From Volvox africanus (Eukaryota; Chlorophyta; Chlorophyceae; Chlamydomonadales; Volvocaceae), in contig BSDZ01000079.1 in the NCBI GenBank assembly GCA_030268105.1, positions 1,431,501 to 1,495,500 on the forward strand: DNA of 64,000 bases, in the 5' to 3' direction. How positions within the stretch are numbered: the stretch's first letter is position 1; each line of letters begins with the position of its first letter. The notes below the pieces were generated by a model that worked only from the letters and a program-made list of their open reading frames with translations, did no database searches and was not told the origin of the DNA. Shown piece by piece: positions 33,814 to 51,228 of the stretch. The position numbers and the translations under genes were made by a program.

Positions 33814-36800
33814 TCACTCGTCGTGTACCCGTCTGGTTGCAGTGGATACAGCAGGGCCCCGCTCGTACGAGGAGTCCTCGCCGGAGGATCCACCGCCAGT
33901 CAGCAGTGCCGCGGTTGTTCCACCGCCACCGCCGGCACTGCGACTGATCCGCACCAACACCTCCGTCGTCTTCCCCTTTACCCGCCCAAGGCCGCCGGCC
34001 CCAGCGCCACCTTTTCCCGAGCCTTCTCCCTGTTGTCCGTGGAGCAGCATTGCGCTGCCAGCTCCCTGGGTCTGCTGCCGGCTGCTGTAGCCCACAGACA
34101 TCCGGGGTAACTCAACTCCACTTCCGCCAGGCCCCGCCGCCATACCCGCGTCTGTAGCAGAGGTATAATCGCTGTACTCCCCGTACGATGCAGCCTCGCC
34201 TTGACCACTGCTGGTGGCCTGTTGCTGCGGCTGCTGGTAATCGGCGCTTCCGCCACTGCCCCGCCGTATAACGCGCGCCGCCACGTTCCCGCCACTGCTG
34301 GCGGCACCACTCGCGCTGCCGCTGTGCTCATACCCACCGCGAGTGTGGTACAGTGCTGACGTGACAAGCGTGTTGAATGCACTGCTGCTGCCGGGGCCCG
34401 GCGCCGGCCCAAGTGAAGCTGAGGACGGCGGTAGAGGTGGGAGGATGTAGTGATGCACTCCACGGCCCGTGGGTGACGGCGGCGCCCCTTCGCCGACTGT
34501 GGCGCCCGTCCCCGCTGGTTCTAGGTCGTGCAGCATACTATGCTGCTGGGGGACGGCCAGCGGCTGCGGGAATTCGACCAAGCCAGGGCAGTAAACATGG
34601 TTTTTGGAGGGTGGAGGCAAGTGGGTACTTGGAGGCACGGAGGGGACTTGAAATGTTAAGCATGCGCAGAATGGCATGCTGCGATTGGTGCTATATCTGC
34701 ACAACTGTATTCTTGGATTTAGCGCCGAGGCAACCGCAAGCTAGCCAAGCCGCTTAAGGTGCAGCAGATAAAACCCATGAACTCAGGAACTCACCCCAAG
34801 ACTTCCGCCGGCGCCATACGTCCCCAACAATGCTTCTGTAGCGGCAGCGGCGCTGCCGCCCCCGGAGCTGGTCCTCCGCTCCCCAAAGCCGGCGGTGCTA
34901 CCTCGCCAGTTCTCATGGGGTGCCCCGCCAGCGCTGCTATGGTTGCTTGCCGTTCCGGTTCCACCGGTGGCTCCGGGGTGTGAGGCGGGGCTCAGAAGGG
35001 CGCACTTTGAGGCCGCCTCCTCCTCTTCGTCCACCAGCTTCCCTGAGCTCCTGTGGACGAACCGTGGAGAGACGCATCGGTGTGAACAAGAAACTGACCA
35101 AAACACAGAAGCCACGACCGGCTCGATTACAGGGCACAACAGCAGCCAACAACATAGAGCCCTAGTGCTCAAGCTGAATGTGTGCTCCTGAGGAAGAAGG
35201 GAGAAGAAGAAGAGAGAAAAAGAAGGGAAAAGAGGGGTCTTTAAAATTTTGTTGCTGCGATCGGCTTTCGTTGCTTTGTACGCTGATGTGCACGCCAACT
35301 TCCAATACGTCCAGTATTGGTCACATGAGCTTAATGAGCCAAAGAGGAGATCTACGCAGGCGGTCCGGTTAATGGGGCGAGTTGTTGACTTCGGCGGAAA
35401 GTAGTCCTCCGAAAGGACGGTTGTGAGACAGCTGGCGGCACGGGTCTTGAATCCATTTATCTTTCTCTCTTTGTTAGTGAGTCCAAACGGGTCACAGGCT
35501 GTTAGTGCGGTTGCGTCCGCACTCCCAAGAGTGCGTGAGGGAATTATTATGGATGCAAGCGGCCAAGGGAAACACCTCATGCTATGGGGAGTTGGGGGCG
35601 TGCAGCGGATTCAGAGCCCCAAAGACGACGCACCCTTTCCCCGCGAACAGCTTTTTGGTGTTTTTGGCCAGCCCCTGCGCCGCCTTCTTGACTGCCCGCT
35701 GCGGCACCTTGACTACGGCGGTAGTGGCTGTACTTACATGCTCCTCCACAACCTGAGGACGGACAACCAGGCCGATGACGGCAGGCAGGGAACTGTGTCA
35801 GAGCACTGTGTCGAGTCAGAGCACTCGCTCACATGTGTGGTGACAACGATTACACGTGGATGAGCCAAGGTGAAGAAAGACGACTAAGAAGAACGGAAAC
35901 GGGGCTGCCGGGACACACAGGTCCATTGGAACAGGTCCATTCGTCAGAGACAGCGCACGCACCGCAGGGCAGAGTAATGCGACGTGGGTTGATGTCTCAC
36001 TTGAAGTGTCCCCGAACGCCTGCGGGGCTCGGGGGGTAGATACCCTCCGGCTGCGGCTCAGCATCACCGAATACCGCATCATCGATACCACATACCGGCT
36101 CCCCCAACGGCCCCAAAGCCAGCGCCACCCCCAAGCACCCAGCACGCACTCCTCCCCCACCTCACCAGTCCCACGTCGTCCACCACGTCCCGCAGATCAA
36201 AGATGTACCGCACATTGGAAAAAAAGCCTTTTGAGTGTCCCGCCATGTAGTCCTGGGGGAACGGATAACAACACGCCATAAAGGCAGGAGTGAGTTGAGG
36301 ATCATGGGAGGTATTGGGAGTGAGTTGCACTTGGGGGATTAAAACGATACATACGATGATTTATATGATATAAATGATTATGCATACATATATATTATAT
36401 ACGGTTGGGATCAAGCAGTGGCTAATCAGCTCCGGGCATCAAGTTCCGCCAGTAGGAGACAGTACTACCAGGTCGGCGAGATATGCGCACCTGATTTGAT
36501 GATGGCGGTCAGGTTAGGCTATCAGTTGTGCGGGAAACCCAGGGGAATTGGGTTGGCTCCAACCAGGCTTCAGCAGAGGAATAAATTACGTGTGCCAATA
36601 TACACACCGCGCTACCCCAGCCACCGCCACTAGTGCCATTACCACACCACCTTCGAGCACCTGAACTGAAACCGGGCACTCATGTTTGCTCACGCCCTTG
36701 CGATGGCAGGCAGGAAATCACTACAGAATTCGGCTCCGAAACCTCTATACTCACGCTAATACACCATCCAAGCGCAGGCAATGTTGCTTAAAGAAGATTA

Positions 36801-39800
36801 CTGCACAGATTCTCCGTCCCCACCGCCCCATCTCCCGGCCAAACAGGCTGATGCCCCACCCTGGGTGGGAAGGCGTAAGCGTGCGCCAGGGCGGCCAGGA
36901 ACATCTCGATGCAGATGAGGAAGTCCTGGATGCCGGAGGCCACACCTCCGCGATCCAACCACGACTCGCCCTTGATGACGCCAGCGTATACCAAAATAGC
37001 AATCGCGATACCCTGTCCGATCCGAAACCATCACCAGCGAGATTTTGGCCGTCAATGTGTGAACATGAGCTGCCCCTCCGAGTCCCAGAGCTGCAGAGAA
37101 ACATTTTCACCTCTTCCCGTTTAGTACTGACGCCACTCTTCGCCCCACACATCCCAACCCACGCACCTGCCAAAAAGTTACGAAGACGACGGCCTTGATG
37201 CACAGGAACTTGGATAGCGGCCGGATGGGCGCCAGCTCCGCGTGCATTGCGGTGTACAACATCACAAGGCAGTATAAAGCCCACAACTGCGGTTGGATAT
37301 TGGGGTTGGTTCGGTGGCTCGGTTCTCTTTACGGACGGCGCCAAATATGGTGGCGGTGCAAACCGGGGTTTCAGTAGGGCGGCCGCGGGTAGGAGGGTTG
37401 GGAGGCTGTGTGCTAGGTGAGGTACGCCGCCTAACTGGGCTCCGGGCCTCACACTCTCCTCAGCAATTCAGGGAGTTGGAACTGTCAGTCTTCCCACACA
37501 TGTTAAGTTATCGGCTGGATCCAGGACAGGGCTTTCGTGGGGGGAAGCGCAGGCTAAGGAGAGAACCACACGTCAACAGAATATTTTCGTTAAGGACGCG
37601 CGCGAGCATGTGATACCTTCGCCACTCCCCGTACCTCCTCCCCACTCCCCGCTTCCCACCTTAAAGATACGGGCCTCAGCCAAGCGCCTCCATCCCACTT
37701 TACCTGCGAGAAGTTCGTCATTGCCGCGAGGTACACATAGCTCTTCTTGAAGTCGATCTGGCCTTCACCGTACTTGTTGAATATGTCGGTGATGAATGCC
37801 AGTGCCGTGCAGATAGGGCGCAGGATGACGTAATTCAGAACACCCTGCGCACAAGTGCGCGCCAAGGCCATACAGTGACCTAGTAGTTCCGTTCATCCAC
37901 GACCCGTTGCCGTACCGCCGCTTTAGCCCGCCCTGTCCTGTCTTTTCCTCTCACCTTCTTGCATTCCCACAGGAACCGCGTCCCCATGTCCCACGGAAAC
38001 AGCACATATTGCAGACACCACATGTGCTGCATCTGAGGCTTCTTGCTCATGTGTTCCTCAAGGTCGCCATACGTGTCCTGTACAGATGTCGCAGGTTTGC
38101 GGCGGGTCGACCGAGTTGGGGGTCCACCGGGAAAAAACAGGATTGTACGATTGTACGTGCCTGACAGGTGACATTAACCCTAAGTACATTCCGAGGGCTC
38201 AAAATGCATCCCCACAACCGTATACCGTACACCGACGGCCCAACCCCAAGCCCAACCCCATCCCCATCCAGGGCCACCTGCAGAAAGGCCATCAGGTATG
38301 CGAAGAAGGAATAGATGACGAACGCCTCGTAACACTCCCGGATGGGATCCAGGTACTCGCGCGCCTGCGCAGCGTCATGGAAGGGAGGATACCGAGGAGG
38401 AGAAAAGGAAACGGCACACCAGATTCAAGGAGTCTGCCGGTGGGCAGGACCGTGAAGAACCGTGAAGGTGGGCGGTTAGCAGGACAGTTTTGACGCGGCA
38501 GGTAGGACGCAGAAGGCGGTAAATGTCGGTCAAATCCCCAACGCATGGACGCAGGAACGCAAGGGAGCTTGGGATCCGCTCCTTCCCTGTAGCCTGGCCG
38601 CAGTCGCTGTTCCAAGTAGTACCACCGCGAATACGGCTAGCACAGCTGCCTTTGCAGAGGATTCCCTCCCCCCGGTGGGTTGCGAGCCAGTCGCCGCCAT
38701 CAATCCCGGAGCAGCACGTATGTCGCTTTCCAAAGCTGCGGAAGCTGACGGGCCCAATTGAGCTGCGTGCACCGCTGGAAAAAACACCAAAGAAACCGTA
38801 CCACGATTTCGGCGACCCTCAGCTGCCCCATCTAGACATCTCAGAGCAGTTACTGTTGTTTCTCTCCACTTTCCACCTCCTACCCGAGGAGATCGTAAGC
38901 ACTCCAGACATTCTTACATCCAATCCCTAAAACCACACCAAACACTGGCGGGGGAAGGTATGAGTTCCCTAAGTACTTCCCAGAGCCCCAGGATGGGCAG
39001 CCAGGACATTTGCCCCCAAAGCAGGGCTTTCCTTTTCCATATGCCCTCCCTGCCTCGCCCTGCTCCTGCCTTCTGGAAACGCAACGCAAACCAGGCGTCC
39101 ACTGCGTATATGGGCACCATAAGCAGGATTCGAATCACGTGCTTCTGGAGCCGTGGCTGCGTGTAGTACTCAGTGTGCATTGCAATCTGCGGATGGTGGA
39201 TAGGGAACGGGGAATGGGACGAGAGCGATTGGGGACGGGACGAGAGCAATTGGGGACGTGGGCTTAGGAGAGGACCGGATGAAGTTGAGAGAAAGAGAAG
39301 CAGAGCATTTGGGGAAGGGACCGGGGTGAAAGTTGAGGTCGAGAGGTCCTTTTCGTGATTTGGAGTGAAGCCGGCATCGTCATCTGGGACCTCATTTCCT
39401 ACAGCTGCAGCAGGTTGATAGCTTCCGAGCCCAGGACCGGATGGCATCGCGTGTCGAATCCGAGCGCAAGCAGTTTACCATCACTAACGATTACAGTCCT
39501 AGTCGCAACAGCTCCCAGTGATGATTTGATCTGGGTCATTCGTGATGCATAGTGCATAGTGCACCGCCTTGTCCTCAGGCTTCACCTCCTGGGAAAGGCG
39601 CAGCGGAGCTCCCCTTGTACGGAGTTCATACATGTGCTTGCAACGAGGCTACCTCCTTTGTGTCGCGTCCTTCTCTACAAGAAACCCCTCAACCCCCAGA
39701 TCCAGTGCAGTATGTGCTCTCCGCGAACCCCGCTGCTCCCCATTTGGGCGCAAGTATCCTTCAAACTTGCAAAGAGCGGCATCTATATCCTATTGCTGTG

Positions 39801-40136
39801 CAATAGCAAGACCCTTTCCGCGGGACTCTTATGAAGGCAGGGACTCTTAGGAACACTGCCAGGCACTGAACTGCACTGCACGCGCTCAGGGCTCTCCGCA
39901 CCTCGTAAATAGAGATGGGCATAGAAAGAATGACGAAGATGCCGCCGATAAACCATGCTGCGTGGGAGAAGGCACCAGAACATGAATCTGCTGCGTGCGC
40001 TGGGGAGGGATGGAGGGAAGCGCCCAGCGAGGCCGTTGCTCGTACCTTGGCGATCAACAGCATAGTGTTCTTTCTGGAACGCCCAAATCGTCAGAGGCAG
40101 TGCGATAAACGTTAGAATGCACAAAGTCCACCATAG
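33814..40136 (-). CDS. LAZ1: LAZ1/TMEM184 (DUF300, OST-alpha-like) membrane protein, 5' end incomplete
   Basis: Twelve exons on the minus strand, 700 codons from the first recognised one: 40136-40046, 39957-39902, 39186-39070, 38364-38278, 38077-37955, 37844-37704, 37286-37167, 37012-36860, 36252-36166, 35752-35634, 35050-34795, 34563-33814. The DUF300 core is complete: TM1 ([18 protein letters not shown]), then [63 protein letters not shown] and [20 protein letters not shown]. After it comes the amphipathic tail helix seen in plant LAZ1. LAZ1 homologues sit in plant vacuolar and plasma membranes and affect cell death and vacuole integrity; animal relatives transport organic solutes. The last ~350 residues are Gly/Ser-rich and disordered, an addition not in the core family. 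The initiating ATG lies upstream of 40136. Intron 3 appears to be GC-AG. Confidence 0.9.
39216..39257. repeat. 21-bp tandem repeat in LAZ1 intron 2
   Basis: Two adjacent copies of a 21-nt unit beginning GGGACGAGAGC differ by one base (G/A). They lie 30 nt from the exon 3 acceptor. Confidence 0.75.
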
Positions 40137-40430
40137 CTGCGGAGCGCAAGGGACAATAGTTATGCTGAAGCTCTCGGCAGAACATGATCACTGCCATTAC
40201 GCGCATCTTTGCTGCTACCGACGCATATGAAAAAACCTACCAGCCTAAAATAGCGGCGTAACGGCCACGCCATTTCAAGGCACCCCTTTGCCGTGACCTT
40301 ACAAAATGGTAAGCCCTAATAAAAGCTATCAGGAAATGTTTATTTACATAAAATTAACCCCGGGAAGGTCAAGTGGCCTTAACGTTGGGAGATGTCCCCC
40401 CAAGGCCGCTAGCCCACATTCATGCATTTA

Positions 40431-40873
40431 GGCTTGGCTGTACTTTGAGAGAATGAGAAGGGACATCATAGGAAAATTAAGAATGTGTTTTCCACTAGTC
40501 GAGCAATTCCCCGCACCTTCGTACAGGTAACGAATAACGGAAATTGTTGCAGTGCAATTACTTGTACAAAAGTAACTGCCATATCTTATGCGGACTGGGC
40601 ACGATGCAATACGTAAAGCTTCAGGTACAGGAAAAGAGTACACGCGATTTTTAAGCCCACTTGCGAACACCACCTCCTTACAAACAAACGCTACTGTGTC
40701 GTGACCTCCTTCCTTGAAACATTCAATCATAAAATAATCCTGCTGCCACTTGGTTTTACTAAAGGACGGCAACAGATACTCACTTGGATGCTCCACGCTG
40801 ACAGTCACTCCTAAAAACCGATGCTCCTTGGGAAGTGAACAGATTCTTTCATCAATATAATCTTCCTATAACC
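40431..40873 (-). CDS. Unexplained long open frame upstream of LAZ1, possible N-terminal exon or separate gene
   Basis: The minus strand stays open for about 147 codons from just after TTATAG at 40874 (a possible acceptor) to a TAA at 40431. It reads like real protein: EDYIDERICSLPKEHRF, WQQDYFMIECFKEGGHD, CTSNCTATISVIRYLYEG. It has about seven cysteines, suggesting a secreted or luminal domain. It lies in AT-richer sequence between the LAZ1 core and the ankyrin gene start. No donor joins it cleanly to 40136. It might be a LAZ1 luminal N-terminal exon, an independent small gene, or chance. Confidence 0.4.
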
Positions 40874-40950
40874 AGACATCCGTTGTTTGGTAGACGCAGA
40901 AAGCCCGGTAACGTCGAATATCGTCCTTATAGCCAGCGTACCTGGCTTTG

Positions 40951-42454
40951 ATGGCGTCGTCAATCGCTAGGCCTCTGTTGACAGTAAGCAACAAATCAAT
41001 ATTTTCTGTATGGGGCTCAGCTCAACCACAGGATGGTCCTACTCCACCCAAGTTCGATGAAGCTGGGCGCCTCCCTGCCGGGCTCGCTGCCTACCGCGGT
41101 GCTGTCGATGACCTTGACGATTTGGTTTTAAATGAGGATAAAATGCACGCCGAGGCCGTGGATGCTCACCTTGAGACTCCCCTTCACATCGCTGCGACAT
41201 GGGGCCAGTTGGGCATTGTCAGGGTAAGCGTATAAGGGCACGAATAAAGCAATGGGATTGAAAATTATAACTGAAATTCAGCAATGTGTCTGAGGGCGCT
41301 CCCGAAATATGATCCCACGTCCTGCAAATCCTATTCATCCGTTGCAGATCGCAGCGAGAGTCATCCTAGAAGCAAATTCTCCCTTTACATTGCCGCCCTC
41401 GCATGATCCTGCCCTCATCAGCCCAACGGTTGATCCCTGTTGATACCTGGGGCCTCATTTCCCGCGCCCTTGTAATGTTTTTCCTCATATTCGCGTCATG
41501 CCTGTCACGGAGCCAACTCCAATCTCCCCCTCTTCCTGTTCCTCTTCCTGTTCCTCTTCCTTTTCCTTCTCCCCTTACTCCTTTCCCTCCTCTTTCCCCT
41601 CCTCCTTCCCCTCGTTTTTTCTACTAAAGCTGCTGGTCCGCGACCACGCTGTCAACGTCGACCCTGTCAACTGGGAGGGCTGGACGCCGTTCTTCTGCGC
41701 AATCTCGCGCTCGCACATCGAAGTGGCAGACTTTTTGCTTAGCAACGGCGCCAACCTGTACCACACCACTCCCTCAGGCATGACCGCCATGCACATAGCC
41801 GCCTGGTTTGCGCAGCGTGATTCTATCGAGTACCTGATACAGAAACGCGCGCCGCTGCACACGGAGAACGTATACGGCGTCACGCCTATTGGAATGACAC
41901 GGCCAGGACCCATCAAGCGCATGATGTGAGCATGATGCCACAATTGATGGAACTGGCGGGAGACGGGGCAGCTGACGGGAGACAGGCCAGTTACGCCCGC
42001 AAGTCTATGAAGGGGCTGCAACATCTGTTGCAGCGTACCACCTTCAGGGCTTGCTTAGATATCCACGCAGTGCGAACATGAGAACCAGGGAGAAATTTGT
42101 CCATTGTGCCCAGCTGGACATCAAATTAACCAGCAGCGCACGTCGTTCGCAGGGGTTCAGAATGGCAGGGCTTCCCAGACCCTACCTACCCGTGCGCTTA
42201 TAACCGAGCCCTCGCAGTCCTCCTGGGGAATCATACAGCTGACATGCACGTGCCGTGTATCTGTCGGCCCACCACCCATTCCCCTGCAATCACTATTCCT
42301 CGGAGGAGTGGGCTGCGGCCCACCTTCCAACGATGTTTGTTTTCATGCGCTCGCTTCCCGACCGCTGCCCCTCTGCGACCCCGCCTAACTCGTCCTGCTA
42401 TTCTTGTGTTGCAGGTTCAATGCGCTTGAGGAGGCGGATAAGGACAAGGACTAA
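40951..42454 (+). CDS. Small ankyrin-repeat protein, 186 aa
   Basis: Four exons: 40951-40983, 41032-41223, 41630-41925, 42415-42454, in phase to a TAA. Residues ~55-75 contain an ankyrin core (ETPLHIAATWGQLGIV). The third exon carries two more repeats: GWTPFFCAISRSHIEVADFL and SGMTAMHIAAWFAQRDSIEY. The C-terminus is short and charged (FNALEEADKDKD). It has no other domain, so it is presumably a protein-binding adaptor; the partner is unknown. The start is the first ATG in frame with the repeats; the first 11-residue exon is the less certain part. A TGTAA signal follows the stop by about 136 nt. Confidence 0.85.
41523..41626 (+). repeat. Long polypyrimidine tract before ankyrin exon 3
   Basis: About 100 nt of almost pure C/T, built from CTTCCTGTTCCT-like units, runs up to the CTACTAAAG acceptor at 41629. 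CTACTAA itself resembles a branch-site sequence. Confidence 0.8.
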
Positions 42455-45078
42455 GGGGGCCTCAGTAGCGACATGTAGAGTAATGGACGCCATCTGTAGA
42501 CGTGTAGATGCGCCCGGCTTCTGGGGTGCATCAGCCCAGAGCTGGCCAGCTCTGAGGCGTGGTGGTTGCTTGTCTGGATGGGTTACTTCTGTAAAGTCAT
42601 GCGGGGTGCTTGCAATTGAAATGGGGGGAACAGGAGCCGAGGCAGAGCCTGAATCCCCGGAGAGCTCAGGACCTGGGGTGCCCAACACTACATATGTAAG
42701 CGTGGGGCAGCAGTGTGTGCGGGGTGTCGGATTCCCTAAGGGGCTTAGCTTCTTGGGTGCTTGTATTGATTGCAGTGTGCCTGCATTGCGTGTGAATGAC
42801 AGTTGCGTGGGCAGGGGTGTCTTTGTACGCGTACCCGTTAAGCGGTTGGTAGACAATTCACTTAGCAGTCTGCGCTGAGCACGGGTCTGATGCGCCGCTG
42901 GGGCAGCCAGAGGTCGGCATGCAGCATCGGGGTGGGATGCTTTAGCAGTGGCGCGCCGGCTAATGACCACAATGCACCGAACCCTATTACATTTCTCTAG
43001 ATGCCGCTGTCGCGAGGCCAAGGTCTCTTGAACATGTTTGCAGGCTCTGTGTGCACAGAGAAGGCAAGCCCCACGGTATGCCGCGAAGAGGATAATAAGT
43101 CGGGGTATCATGCATGTGGGCCATAGCTTGGGGCAGCCTAGGCGCATGTGATTGATATCCGCTAAATGGCCACACATAGCCGTGCAGTAGGGGGCACACC
43201 AATACGTCTCGGTCCTTGCACGGTATCAGGTGATTTGCGTCTTCGAGGTCCTGTTCGACCTTTGTGCTGCTGGTCCGCTGGGAGGCGGGGCATGACTCGG
43301 TATCGTGCACACGGGGGATAGACAGTCGCTAGATGGGGGCACTGTGAACTTACCCAACTAACAAATGGGCAGGACAAAGTAAGTACCAGGTTTGGCCGTG
43401 AACGTGTGTGTGTGTGTGTGCGCTTCTCAAGCTCTGTTTCGTCGTGTATTTCTGTTCCGTCGTTGCCGTGGCTGCTGAGTGCGGGTGTGGCTACAACGAG
43501 AGCAAGATGCACTGTAAGGTGTGACGTAGTTCCTGTGTGCGAAGGGCGTTACAGAGCCATTGCAAACGACAAGCAAATGAGTGCAAGATCATTAAGAGAC
43601 GACTCTGCGAGCTTGGAAGATTCAGAGCCTCCTTTGCCGTCATTCCTTGGTTTGTTCCAACAGTGAGATTGCACGCCAGCTGCTAATCACCAACGGTTAA
43701 CCGGGTAGCAAAGGCTTCGTATGGCTATCTTGCAAAGTTTTCCTGTTGCATGTCATTACATGAGCTGATCATGTCTGATGGTGCCTGTTGTTACTGCACT
43801 CGACACCGAGCAAAATAAACAATGTTGAGCTCCAACGCAAAACACAAGGTAGCTCTGAAGGTCAGCCCGACTTCTTCTTCGTCCTTCTTCAGCTCCTCCA
43901 AACCGTGTCGGGAAAAGATTCTGTAACCCGCCGGGAGATCAGGTCGACTCTTCAATCGGCCCTCAACTGCTGTCACCTCTCCAACTGCCTCGGCAGCTCC
44001 GATCCCATCAGCTCAAACAACACCCAACTACCTGTCCTAAAACAAACTTGGCTCAGCCACCAAACAAGTAAGAACTCATCTACGCCGCGAGTAGTGTCCA
44101 CTCCTATACACTCCTATACGGTGCATCCGTTTTTATGGGTGCCCGAAGAGAAAAGAAGAGCACCATTAGCGGCAGCAGACTTTGTACACTGCAGTGCATT
44201 GGCCGCGCCGATGGGAGTTGCAGCCACCTGCTCGCCGAATCGACCCTGAAGGCCCCCCATGATCAAGGTGGTTTTAATACAGATTCTGCGCTTCACAATC
44301 ATGTTGAGCCCCGGGCCGTCCGAGGCGCGTCAGGTTAGAGACACGGAAAACATGTCACGGGTATCTAGTAAATGGGAAGCACACGAGCCCGCGCGAACAC
44401 ACAAACTGACGTGATGAGTTTAATGGACATGTGATGTGTTGGTACGTGATCATGGCAACAATATATACATTCTGTATAAATACCACCTCGCAGGCACCAC
44501 ATTATGTTTTTAACGACAAACCCAATTACTTCACGACACCACTTAACAGTTCACCGATCGAAGCGCAAATGCTCACAGACGCACAAGAAGCACCCATTGC
44601 GAGGTGCGCAAAGAAGCACCCGATACAATAGTATCACACTGTGCCCTGAGAGCCGCTTCTGGCACCCATCGTACCACCACTAGGGAGGGCCCGCCCGGGC
44701 CGCCGGAACGCCCTGCATGCATACCCGACTGCTCCTTCCCCTTCCTGAGCCATTTCTAGCATACCACCCTCGGTGTATGCAGAAACGAAGGCTTGAAACT
44801 TGTCGGCGACCGTCAATCACCCGCGCGGCCTCCTCACCCAGACTGTCGGCAATGGTTGGACCTGACACGCAACAATTGCCGACAACAGCGCCTCGGATTG
44901 CCCTTCAAGAAGCCGCCGGCACCGCTCCGATGCATTGGGCACCCAGCACTACACCCAAGCTCAACCTGGTAGCGTGGCGCCATCAGGAAGCACTTACCAC
45001 GGACATTTAAGCCCCACGTATCATCCTTGCGAATATCGGAACGGCATTCCAGGTCCCGGTTATCTTGCCCCGCTCCCT
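42455..45078. other. Intergenic region between convergent genes
   Basis: Lies between the ankyrin gene 3' end and the squalene epoxidase 3' end. TGTAA at 42590-42594 is the likely ankyrin poly(A) signal. A (GT)n run lies near 43405-43420. Long open frames here on both strands match no family and lack plausible exon structure. Confidence 0.5.
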
Positions 45079-49967
<4,889 letters not shown>

Positions 49968-50437
49968 CGTTACTCCTCCTTATTGGGCAGCGATGCAGCG
50001 CTGCCCTTGATGCACAGGCTAACTACTTGCGCGCGCTTGCAGCTAAGGAAAAACTGATACTAGGAGCACAGCACACGTTGTAGTTTATATATCAAGATGT
50101 TAAATAGGTTCTATCATAAACCTTAGCGCCTTGGTTGACAAGTCCGCGGCACGCTGCCCATGAAATGTTAACCTATTGAGTAATTGTGTTCACGAATGGA
50201 ACAAGTAATGTTCGATTGATCTGCAATAGCGTAGGTCAGCGTCTTTGTAACTAAAAAATGCTAAGCTTTGCGTGCGTTACAACAGTGCCATACGACAGTG
50301 CCGTACTTCCAATTCCCTTGGAAGGGCCCCGCACACATGGCCATAATCAAAAGTGTTTACGGTAGAATACCTCTTGAATGCAACTCAGTCCTGAGCCATT
50401 TATCTACCACATATCGCGTACACAGTTGACATAGCAA
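49968..50437. promoter_or_regulatory. Divergent promoter of squalene epoxidase and the BUD20-type gene
   Basis: A 470-bp interval separates the two ATGs. GTTTATATATC at 50093-50103 gives TATATAAAC on the minus strand, about 130 bp upstream of the squalene epoxidase ATG. This is the same arrangement as upstream of the kinase near 2455. Confidence 0.45.
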
Positions 50438-51228
50438 ATGGGTGGCATCGGCAAGCGGAAGGTCGGAGGAGACCACAAGCACCGTAAAACCTTTAAGCAG
50501 CAAAGGCGTAGTCAGTTCCAGGAGAGGCACATCGACCAAGTTTGGGAGGACGTTCGAAAGCCGCCTTCACTGGTCCACAACGGAAAGACCGGTCCTCTGG
50601 GGACGACTTCAACGTACGTTAAGTTGCTATTGTGCGTGCTCCCTTGTTACACTTGCGGCGACGAAAGCTGTGTGTGTGTCTTCATCGTCGGCTGCTGTGC
50701 TATGCCTACCTACGTGCTTCTCGGTGGTTTTGATAGGGCGGAGCTTGACGAGGATGTTCCAGGCTTCGGAAAGCACTATTGCATACCGTGCGGGTAGGTT
50801 CTATGCTAACGCGTTTGTTCGCCGACACTGTTCCGGTCACATACTTCTCGTCATAGTGCATGGCCAATCAGTTCGCATATCACTATGGGCATCATTCTAT
50901 GTAAGTTGTCCGTGGTTTCCTGTTTTGTTGCACGGGGTACGCTCCTTAAATGCACTTGCTGAGTCATCGTCAAGCTGTGCTCCTGGTAACCCCTGGAGAA
51001 TGGACGCGGTAACTGTTCCCCTCTTACAGCAAATATTTTAACTCGGCTACGGCTCTGGCTAGCCACGAAGGTGAGCGGCCGCACAAGCGCCGCGTCAAGC
51101 TGCTCAACACCACGCCACGGCCGCACAATCAACGCGATGCCGAGGCGGCGGCCGGAATGGGTGCACCCGACAACGGGCCCAAGCTGAGGGTGGGTGCAGC
51201 GGCGGGCGTGGCAGTCATGGACGAGTAA
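50438..51228 (+). CDS. BUD20: ZNF593/BUD20-type zinc-finger ribosome-biogenesis protein, 143 aa
   Basis: Three exons in phase: 50438-50613, 50737-50793, 51030-51228. The basic N-terminus (KHRKTFKQQRRSQF) is followed by DQVWEDVRKP, then GKHYCIPCGKYF and ALASHEGERPHKRR. This is the single U1-like C2H2 finger of the family, with C-x2-C and H-x5-H spacing. The C-terminal RDAEAAAGMG matches the family ending. BUD20 and ZNF593 homologues shuttle with pre-60S ribosomal particles and help export them from the nucleus. All zinc ligands are present. Family assignment is strong; the function is from homologues. Confidence 0.93.

Noticed and set aside
36000..36090. Extra LAZ1 exon between 36166 and 35752
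   Set aside because: Joining the two flanking exons directly reproduces the family sequence; inserting this piece breaks phase.
38530..38790. Hydrophobic minus-strand frame inside LAZ1 intron 3
   Set aside because: It has a membrane-helix-like stretch, but inclusion would interrupt the conserved loop between exons 3 and 4.
42398..43177. Minus-strand open frame of 259 codons
   Set aside because: It is antisense to the ankyrin gene's last exon and its 3' region, with no family resemblance and erratic composition.
43788..44249. Plus-strand 153-codon frame
   Set aside because: No family match, no splice context, and it overlaps unrelated frames of similar length on the other strand.
44634..44868. 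Minus-strand frames downstream of squalene epoxidase, considered as an extra last exon
   Set aside because: Squalene epoxidase already ends at a natural stop at 45079 with the normal family length.
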